Origin: Gemmatimonadota bacterium
GTDB lineage: Bacteria > Gemmatimonadota > Gemmatimonadetes > Gemmatimonadales > GWC2-71-9
NCBI GenBank assembly: GCA_003220955.1
Contig: QHTW01000132.1
Location: forward strand, 1-6,898
Length of the DNA stretch: 6,898 nt
Direction: 5' to 3'
The notes under the pieces were generated by a model. It had not been told where the DNA came from. It ran no database searches and saw only the letters and a list, made by a program, of their open reading frames with translations. Numbering within the stretch: the stretch's first letter is position 1; the number at the start of each line of letters is the position of its first letter. A program made the position numbers and the translations under genes. Shown piece after piece: positions 1 through 5,631 of this stretch.

Positions 1-70
1 GGTTCGCACGGGTCACCTCGGACAAGGGAAAAGCCGCCACAACTTTGCACATTGTGCCCGATTTTTCCAT
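1..70 (-). CDS. Possible 5' end of a minus-strand gene, cut by the window edge (unrecognised)
   Basis: An ATG at 68-70 opens a minus-strand frame with no stop for the 23 codons left before the window edge (peptide begins MEKSGTMCKVVAAF). A second in-frame ATG lies at 50-52. It starts 34 bases past the kinase stop on the same strand, so it could be the next gene of that transcript. Against it, no purine-rich ribosome binding site precedes either ATG, and the piece is too short for composition to help. The residues do not look like the start of a receiver domain, which would normally show a hydrophobic strand followed by an acidic pair. Function is unknown and it may not be a gene. Confidence 0.25.
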   Translation of the reverse strand, partial: MEKSGTMCKVVAAFPLSEVTRAN

Positions 71-104
71 TGTTTGGTGTGAGGAAGGTCACCCGGAGGA
101 CGCT
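1..104. other. Low-GC gap beyond the kinase 3' end
   Basis: This stretch is clearly poorer in GC than the rest: positions 31-80 hold 23 G or C of 50, against roughly 70% elsewhere. Low GC in such a genome often marks a promoter or intergenic region. It contains the 11-base perfect palindrome GCACATTGTGC at 47-57 (5-base arms, one-base centre), a possible binding site for a dimeric regulator. No hairpin with a following T-run is seen, so a terminator cannot be called. The weak promoter-like hexamers on both strands are not convincing. Confidence 0.4.
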
Positions 105-3100
105 TCAGGATGCGGTTTGGAGCGTCAGAGTGACCCGTGTCCCTTTGCCGGGATCGCTTTCGAGCGTGATCACGCCGCCCCAGCTCTCGACGAGCCGGCG
201 CGCAATCGCCAGCCCCAGCCCCGCACCGCTCGACGTCGTCGAAAACGTCGGCTCGAACACCCGGGGCAACGCCTCCGGCGGGACCCCCCGGCCGTCATCG
301 GCGACCACCAACTGCCGGCCGCTCGCCGCGACGTGGACCGTCACGCGCTTCGCATCCGCATTGCGCGCATTCTCCAGCAGGTTCACCAGCACTTCCTTGA
401 CCTCGTCCTTGCGCGCCAGCGCGGGCGGTGGCGCCCCGTTGCTGGTCCGAACCTCGAACCGGGGCGTCGCGCCGAGATCGTAGAGCTGGACGACTTCGCG
501 AGCCGTCGCCACCAGGTCGACGGGCTCGAGCGGCAGTTGCTCGGCGCCGGAGGGATGGGGAGTGCCGAATCGCGAGAACGCGCGCGCGATGCCGTCCAGC
601 CGATCGATCTCCGCGAGGATCCGCTCCGACGTGTCCTTCAACGTCGCGTCGAAAGCGGTGGACTGCCCTTTGCCACGCACGCGCTGCAGGTGCTGGATGC
701 CGAGGCGAATTGGTGTGAGCGGATTCTTGATCTCGTGCGCCACCTGGCGGGCCATCTCGCCCCAGGCGAGCACGCGCGCCGCGCGCGTCAGATCCGTGGC
801 ATCGTCGAGCGCGATGACGCAGCCGTCGGGTGCGGCGCCCAGCAGCGCGAGCTGCACGCGAATCTGACGACCCCCCACCTCGAACTCGAGCTCCTTGATC
901 ACGTCGCGGTTCTCGGCGATGAACTCCGCGACCGCTTTCCAGACAGGCGCCCATCCCGCCGCGGTCGCCTGCGGCAGTACGTTGCCCGGTGCGAGTGTTT
1001 CCGCGTCACCCAGCACGAGCTCCGAGGCGCGCTGGTTCGCCATCGTCACCCGCAGCCCGTCGTCCACCGCGATCACCCCGGTCGCGACGTTGGCCAGCAC
1101 TCGCGCCGTCCGCAGCCGCGCCTCTTCGAGCGCCGCCTGACTGCGCCGCACGTCGGTGACCATGCGCTCGAACGCGCTGAGCACCGGCTCGAATTCCCGC
1201 GGGGTGCCCGGCGGAAAAGCCGGCGGCTCACTGCCCCGCCCCACGGCAATGGCCGCTTCGCGCAGGGCAGCGACCGGCTTCGCCAGCCGGCGCGCGGCGA
1301 GGCCGGCAAGGTAGATCGCGGCCCCCAACCCGACGAGCGTCGCCAGCAGGATGCCGAAGGTGAGATCCTCCCGCTGCTTCCGAATGCGCTCGTCGTCCAA
1401 CAGCTGCGGCACGGCCAGCACCGCCTGCTCCCCCGGCGGGCCCGGCCCAACGACGAGAAAACCGACGCGGGTAGGACGGCCGGCGGTCCGCGCGTCGATC
1501 GTTGTCTCGAGTTCGTCTTCGAGGATGCCGCGGAACACAGGAGGCGCGAGGAATGGATCGACGAGCCCAAGCTCCGCCAAGGCCGGCGAGCTCGTAGCCA
1601 CCAACACGCCGTGACGATAGAGCCACAGTTCGGCATCGAGCTGGCGCCCCAGCTCCGCGAGTGAGCGCGGGATCGCGTCGGACGGTTCGAAGGCGACCGC
1701 CTGGGCACCCACAGCCGCGTCACGCAGTGTCTGGCGAATGAGCAGATCGCCGGAGCGACGTGCGTCCTCAGCCAAGTCGGTAAAGCTCCATGCAGCAAAT
1801 CCGAGGACTGGCAGAACGAAAAACGCGATGAGGACAGACGTAAGCTGGGCGCGATAGCTCGTGCGCAGTGTCGTGGCGAGCGTCGGCATGGGCGCGCGCC
1901 ACCCTTCGGCGATGACGAGACCGAAGAGCCAGACGCCGGCGAGCAGCGCGACGTCGAGTCCGACGACCAAGACGCCGCGAAACAGCAAGCTCAAGGGGCC
2001 GCCCAAGGCGACCCCGAGGTGCACGTGCCGGGCGCCGCCCGGCAGATCCACCTGCCGCTCGCCGCGGGCCGCCCACCCTTCTCGACGCCACTGCACGAGG
2101 ACGCCGGCCGCTGACGTTTGCGTCGGGAGGGAGAGGGTGATCGTGAATGGCGGTTCGATGCCGGGATCCCCGCGCAGAAACCGCGCGACCCGATTCGGCG
2201 CGAGCAACCGCGTGCGCGGGCCGACCGCCACGGTCAGCACCGTTCCGTTGCGGAGCGGTGCAACGAGGACATAGTGGACGCCCGGGATCGCTTCCCGCCG
2301 TTCGATGCAGGGGCCATCGGGAGGCGCCGATCGCGCAAAGCCGGAGAGCAGCCCAGGCAACAAATCGAGTTGCGCAAGCTGCAGCTCGGCGAGCAGAGTC
2401 CCTTGCGTGCCCCACAGATGGAGCATCGCCGGATAGTCTTCGGCGACGAGCGCCGATCCGACCCACAGCGCGTACAGGTCGCCTGCCGTACGCGGTGGCG
2501 CCATCGCGGGACCGACAACCTGCTGGCCAAGCCGTTCCAGGAGCGCGACCGCGACCGGGTCACCCTCGTTGCCGAGGCGCTGCGCGTCGCGGGTGGCGAG
2601 CGAAAGCCGTCCCTCAACCGCCGCGCCCCAGGTGAGGAGCGCCGCAGCGGTTCCTGTGACCACCGCCATGCCAGCGAGCGCCCAACGGCGCGGCGCCGGG
2701 AGGACCGCTCCCACTAAAGAGGGAAGCCACAGGAACGTGTACCATTCCGGCCACGCGCCGTACGGGCTCCACAGCCACAGCCCGCCGATCGCCGCCAGCG
2801 CTCCCCACGCGCACGCCACCGGTAACGCCCAAGAAACGCGTGCTGGCTCGCTCGAACCGCGCACCAGGGCGGCCGCCAAGAGAATGAGCGCCATGGCCGT
2901 CACGGCGAGCGCCGCCTGCCAGGACAACCACAGCTCGAGGCTGACCCCATTCGTCGGCGGCGCGATGCCGCGGCCGAAATAACGCACGACATACGGTGCG
3001 GCGACGATGAGCAGCGCCGCTGCCGCCATGCCCAACCACGTGCGCCGCAGGCCGCGACGCCAGAGCGAGCCCGCCGCCACGAGTAACAGCACCCCCACGA

Positions 3101-4175
3101 CGAGCAGCGAGCCCGCCGATGTCCCGAGTCCCAGCACGGGGCGATAGAACGTCGCGGGCGAAAACAGCGCTGCCGGACCCACCGGCGCACGGAGCAAGGT
3201 CCACGCGGCAACCAGCAGCACACCCCAGCGCCAGGCACCAGGCGGAGCCGCGGCCAAAAGCACTGCGAGCAGGACGCCGAGCCCGATTCGGGCCAGCCAC
3301 GCGGTACTCGACACCGCGGCGAGCTTCGCGTCACCCTGGGACGGCGGAATCATTTGCACCGAGAAGAGTGTGTCTCCCGGTGCGCAGGCCTGCGCGGGGG
3401 GCGTGCGAGGATTACAGATCTCGAATACGCTCGAGTCGCGCGGTCCCTGACCGGGAGGAAACAGGCGCAGCGAGACGCCGTACCTGCGCGCGAAGTCCGC
3501 GGCGAGGCTGCGGTCGCCGTCGACGATCGCGGGTATCGCCGACAACAGCACATTGCCGACTGATGTCGCGGTTGGTGCCTGGCGCCGCGCCTCGAGCACG
3601 GCGTAGAATGGAGTCATGACCGCTTGCAGCTCGGTCGTATCCCGCGGCGCGGGAATCGTGCGGTGCCGTCCCGCCCAGGCAATCACGGTGGAGTCTGCGC
3701 CCCCCGCGCCCCCCCCGCCCCCCCCGTCGTTGCGTACGGCCGCGCCGCGCTCAAACGGAACGCCAGACCGCATCGCATCAGTGAGCCGATCAAGTACCGC
3801 CTCGCGCGGCAGAGATGCGGCCCTCGCACCGCGCTCAGCAATTCTGCGAGCTTCGGCGATGGCCTGGCCGAGGGAGGTTTGGAGCAACCGGGAGGCAGAG
3901 GTGACGAGCCGTTCGCGCAGGGCCGGCCAACAGCATTCGATCCGCCAAACACGCAACGCACCGCCCACGAGGACGACACCCAGGAGCAGGCTGGTGAGCG
4001 CCGCCACGAGCCCCAGTTTCGGTCGCGGCGCTGGCCGCCTGACGGCGAGCGCCACGGCCACAAGTCCCGCGACCCCGGCGAGCGCGGCCCAGACCGCCGC
4101 GTCAGCACGGAGCCATTCGGCAGTCGCGAGACTGGCAAAGCAGCCAGCGATTACGACGTGAGCTTGCCGCTGCAC
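105..4175 (-). CDS. Giant NtrY-like membrane sensor histidine kinase with three extracytoplasmic sensor segments
   Basis: The protein is a 1356-residue histidine kinase that should autophosphorylate on His1147 and pass the phosphate to a response regulator. Fourteen membrane helices are predicted, roughly at 6-21, 27-45, 55-76, 292-310, 314-330, 355-371, 380-400, 414-438, 448-469, 476-492, 497-519, 733-756, 776-798 and 938-961. Basic loops (46-53, 372-378, 494-497, 759-775) all fall on the cytoplasmic side, leaving three extracytoplasmic segments: 77-291, 520-732 and 799-937. HAMP follows at about 960-1015 and PAS at about 1022-1125. The H-box VAHEIKNPLTPIRL is typical of NtrY. The N-box includes N1266 and N1269, DDGRG is at 1293-1297, the F-box FEPTFSTT starts at 1307, and GAGLGLAIA is at 1317-1325, so the catalytic core looks intact. 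The start is GTG at 4175, with GGTGAG nine bases upstream. GTG codons at residues 39 and 41 are alternatives but would lose the first helices. Usual NtrY proteins are roughly 700-800 residues with one sensor segment. The signal is unknown and no partner regulator is visible. Kinase call near certain; exact start less so. Confidence 0.95.
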   Translation of the reverse strand: MQRQAHVVIAGCFASLATAEWLRADAAVWAALAGVAGLVAVALAVRRPAPRPKLGLVAALTSLLLGVVLVGGALRVWRIECCWPALRERLVTSASRLLQTSLGQAIAEARRIAERGARAASLPREAVLDRLTDAMRSGVPFERGAAVRNDGGGGGGAGGADSTVIAWAGRHRTIPAPRDTTELQAVMTPFYAVLEARRQAPTATSVGNVLLSAIPAIVDGDRSLAADFARRYGVSLRLFPPGQGPRDSSVFEICNPRTPPAQACAPGDTLFSVQMIPPSQGDAKLAAVSSTAWLARIGLGVLLAVLLAAAPPGAWRWGVLLVAAWTLLRAPVGPAALFSPATFYRPVLGLGTSAGSLLVVGVLLLVAAGSLWRRGLRRTWLGMAAAALLIVAAPYVVRYFGRGIAPPTNGVSLELWLSWQAALAVTAMALILLAAALVRGSSEPARVSWALPVACAWGALAAIGGLWLWSPYGAWPEWYTFLWLPSLVGAVLPAPRRWALAGMAVVTGTAAALLTWGAAVEGRLSLATRDAQRLGNEGDPVAVALLERLGQQVVGPAMAPPRTAGDLYALWVGSALVAEDYPAMLHLWGTQGTLLAELQLAQLDLLPGLLSGFARSAPPDGPCIERREAIPGVHYVLVAPLRNGTVLTVAVGPRTRLLAPNRVARFLRGDPGIEPPFTITLSLPTQTSAAGVLVQWRREGWAARGERQVDLPGGARHVHLGVALGGPLSLLFRGVLVVGLDVALLAGVWLFGLVIAEGWRAPMPTLATTLRTSYRAQLTSVLIAFFVLPVLGFAAWSFTDLAEDARRSGDLLIRQTLRDAAVGAQAVAFEPSDAIPRSLAELGRQLDAELWLYRHGVLVATSSPALAELGLVDPFLAPPVFRGILEDELETTIDARTAGRPTRVGFLVVGPGPPGEQAVLAVPQLLDDERIRKQREDLTFGILLATLVGLGAAIYLAGLAARRLAKPVAALREAAIAVGRGSEPPAFPPGTPREFEPVLSAFERMVTDVRRSQAALEEARLRTARVLANVATGVIAVDDGLRVTMANQRASELVLGDAETLAPGNVLPQATAAGWAPVWKAVAEFIAENRDVIKELEFEVGGRQIRVQLALLGAAPDGCVIALDDATDLTRAARVLAWGEMARQVAHEIKNPLTPIRLGIQHLQRVRGKGQSTAFDATLKDTSERILAEIDRLDGIARAFSRFGTPHPSGAEQLPLEPVDLVATAREVVQLYDLGATPRFEVRTSNGAPPPALARKDEVKEVLVNLLENARNADAKRVTVHVAASGRQLVVADDGRGVPPEALPRVFEPTFSTTSSGAGLGLAIARRLVESWGGVITLESDPGKGTRVTLTLQTAS
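3700..3726. repeat. Homopolymer cluster (C6, C8, C8) coding for a glycine linker in the kinase
   Basis: On the plus strand this holds runs of six C (3700-3705), eight C (3709-3716) and eight C (3718-3725), broken by single G or GCG. Read on the kinase strand it gives poly-G runs that encode Gly151-Gly156, Ala157, Gly158, Gly159, in the first extracytoplasmic segment. The frame stays open through it here. Runs of eight G are prone to slippage, both in cells and in sequencing. A one-base change would shift the frame and cut the protein near residue 155. Confidence 0.85.
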
Positions 4176-4877
4176 CTGAGCGTTCTCACCCCCGACGCGG
4201 TGCGCGCCGCCCTCGCGCGCGACTCACGCCTGTTAGTGCCGGTGGGCACGTGTGAACAGCACGGCCCGCACCTTCCACTGGGCTGCGATACATTAATCGT
4301 TGAGCGGCTTGCCGATGATCTTTCGGCCGATTTCAGTATTCTGCGTGCGCCGACGATCGCATACGGTGTCAATACCGTCACGAAGCGACCATATCCGGGC
4401 AACGCCGCGGTGCGACGCAAGACGCTGCACCGCTGGATGAACGACCTGCTCGGCTCCTGGGAACAGTGCGGCGTTGACGCCTTCATTATTCTTACCGCGC
4501 ACGGGCACGACCCCCACCAGGAAGCACTGTCGACGCTCCGCACGCGGCGGGCTCGTATCTTCACCGTAGACATCTTCGCGCTCGACTTCACCGATTACCT
4601 CGAAGATCCAGGCGGGCCCACGCACGGCGGCGAGCTGGACACCTCACTCATGCTCCACCTCGCGCCTGAGCTGGTCCGCATGAATCTGGCCCAGGACTAC
4701 CCGCTCACCGAACGGCAAGTTGCCAGCTACCGCCGGGGCGCCGCGGGATCGGTCCCCGCCCTCTCGCCTGGATCAGTAGGGAAACCGACCCTCGCGTCGG
4801 CCGAAAAGGGCGCGCGCCTGTATAAGATGATTCGTGACCGCATCGCGACGCGAGTCTTGGGGGCTGTAGCCGCATGA
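4158..4877 (+). CDS. Creatininase-family metal-dependent amidohydrolase
   Basis: The 239-residue product belongs to the creatininase family (PF02633): cytoplasmic metal enzymes that cut amide bonds in creatinine, formamidopyrimidines or peptides. Near the N terminus is PVGTCEQHGPHLPLGCDT, giving likely metal ligands Glu33, His35 and Asp44. A PYPG motif (78-81) matches the usual FPGT region. THGGELDTSLML (155-166) matches the usual HAGExETS, with His156 and Glu159. The usual NGHGGN is replaced by TAHGHD (113-118), keeping His115. No gene for a known creatininase pathway is nearby, so the substrate is unknown. GTG at 4158 is chosen because it lies about 25 residues before the first motif, as in relatives; the open frame reaches back to 3624 but that part is antisense to the kinase. 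No good ribosome binding site precedes 4158, and TTG at 4164 is an alternative. It overlaps the kinase start by 18 bases and the next gene by four. Confidence 0.9.
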   Translation: MSLPLHLSVLTPDAVRAALARDSRLLVPVGTCEQHGPHLPLGCDTLIVERLADDLSADFSILRAPTIAYGVNTVTKRPYPGNAAVRRKTLHRWMNDLLGSWEQCGVDAFIILTAHGHDPHQEALSTLRTRRARIFTVDIFALDFTDYLEDPGGPTHGGELDTSLMLHLAPELVRMNLAQDYPLTERQVASYRRGAAGSVPALSPGSVGKPTLASAEKGARLYKMIRDRIATRVLGAVAA

Positions 4878-5545
4878 CGACGGGCCTCTTCGCACTGTTG
4901 CTGCTGCAAGCGGCGGGCGCCCCGCTCGACGAGGGCGTGTTTGTCGTGCGTGTGGATTCGCTCGAGGTCGCCCGCGAGGCGTTTCGGGTCAGCCACGGCC
5001 GGCTGTCGCGTGGCGAAGCCGGATGGACGCTGGCGACCACGATTCGCTACGACCGCGCGCGACCGGTCATCGTGCTCGCGCCCATTCTGGAGGTCAACGG
5101 CGACACGCTCCCCGCGACGCTCCAGTACGACGTCGCCGACCCACGGCAGCCGTCGCGCATTTTGGGCGAGCTGGGCCGCAGGCGCTTCACGGTTCGGCTG
5201 ATCGCGCGCGCGACCGAGCGGGCGCGCGAATTCGCGACGGGACCGCGAGCGGTCGTGCTCGACGATTCGGTCTTCGCCCTCTACGTCTTCGCCGCCTGGC
5301 GGGCGGCAGCCGAACCCGCCGTCATCACCGCCATATTCCCCCGCGCCCTGCGGCGCGAAACCGTCCAAATCCACGACCTCGGCCCAGCGTCCACGACGCT
5401 CAATCATGACCCGGCCCACCTGCGACACATCACGGTCGCAGGTGAACAGGGGACGCTGCACCTGTGGCTGGATGACAAGGGTCGGTTGATGAAAGTGGAG
5501 ATCCCGGGCCGGCACCTCGTCGCGGAGCGTCTCGCCGGAAGCTAG
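4874..5545 (+). CDS. Exported protein of unknown function, coupled to the creatininase gene
   Basis: The product has 223 residues. Its ATG overlaps the stop of the creatininase gene in an ATGA arrangement, which fixes the start and suggests translational coupling. Residues 1-16 (MTTGLFALLLLQAAGA) look like a short signal peptide, although there is no Lys or Arg before the hydrophobic stretch. There is no lipobox Cys, and the whole protein has no Cys. The rest alternates short hydrophobic and polar runs as in an all-beta fold: strands around 21-40, 50-60, 64-74, 104-112 and 183-199. One more hydrophobic stretch (VLDDSVFALYVFAAW, 128-142) is probably a buried helix rather than a membrane span. 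The C terminus (LWLDDKGRLMKVEIP, 197-211) resembles the last strands of periplasmic beta-sheet proteins such as the DUF3108 and DUF6134 type; this is a guess from pattern only. I do not recognise the family. Likely periplasmic. Confidence 0.8.
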   Translation: MTTGLFALLLLQAAGAPLDEGVFVVRVDSLEVAREAFRVSHGRLSRGEAGWTLATTIRYDRARPVIVLAPILEVNGDTLPATLQYDVADPRQPSRILGELGRRRFTVRLIARATERAREFATGPRAVVLDDSVFALYVFAAWRAAAEPAVITAIFPRALRRETVQIHDLGPASTTLNHDPAHLRHITVAGEQGTLHLWLDDKGRLMKVEIPGRHLVAERLAGS

Positions 5546-5631
5546 GTTCCTGTCACAGGCCGAAACCGCCTAACGCACTTGCGCGTAGGGGGGTGCGCTT
5601 CGACCCACGACATATCTTTTCAAGGACGACC
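5546..5631. promoter_or_regulatory. Intergenic region before the TolC gene, with a small palindrome
   Basis: These 86 bases separate the small exported protein from the TolC-family gene. CCTGTCACAGG at 5549-5559 is a perfect palindrome with five-base arms and a one-base centre. It begins four bases after the upstream stop codon, so it could be an operator or a minor hairpin. CGCAC (5574-5578) can pair with GTGCG (5593-5597) across a 14-base loop, but no T-run follows, so this is not a convincing terminator. The A/T-rich CATATCTTTT (5611-5620) lies just before the ribosome binding site. No standard -35/-10 pair with good spacing was found. Confidence 0.35.
5622..5626 (+). promoter_or_regulatory. 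Ribosome binding site of the TolC-family gene
   Basis: AAGGA lies five bases before the ATG at 5632 and supports that start. It is the clearest Shine-Dalgarno sequence in the window. Confidence 0.7.

Noticed and set aside
44..60. Sigma-54 promoter-like sequence on the minus strand (GGGCACAATGTGCA).
   Set aside because: The distance between the GG and GC elements is eight bases instead of ten, so it does not fit the -24/-12 pattern.
45..1664. A 539-codon open frame on the plus strand antisense to the kinase.
   Set aside because: Long antisense frames are expected opposite high-GC genes. The translation is very rich in Arg, has no recognisable domain, and lies opposite the conserved HisKA/HATPase region.
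3624..4157. N-terminal extension of the creatininase frame by 178 codons.
   Set aside because: This part is antisense to the kinase, low in complexity and Arg/Pro/Gly rich, and the family motifs begin about 25 residues after the GTG at 4158, where relatives start.
4158..4877. Mycofactocin peptidase MftE or a riboflavin-pathway deformylase as the specific identity of the creatininase-family protein.
   Set aside because: No mycofactocin or riboflavin/F420 genes are nearby, and the NGHGGN motif is altered, so only the family can be named.
4727..5515. A 262-codon minus-strand frame opposite the 223-residue protein.
   Set aside because: The plus-strand frame has an ATGA overlap, a signal peptide and a sensible fold pattern. 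The minus-strand product is charged, Arg-rich shadow sequence.
5574..5597. Possible terminator hairpin before the TolC gene.
   Set aside because: The stem is only five bases with a 14-base loop and there is no T-run after it.
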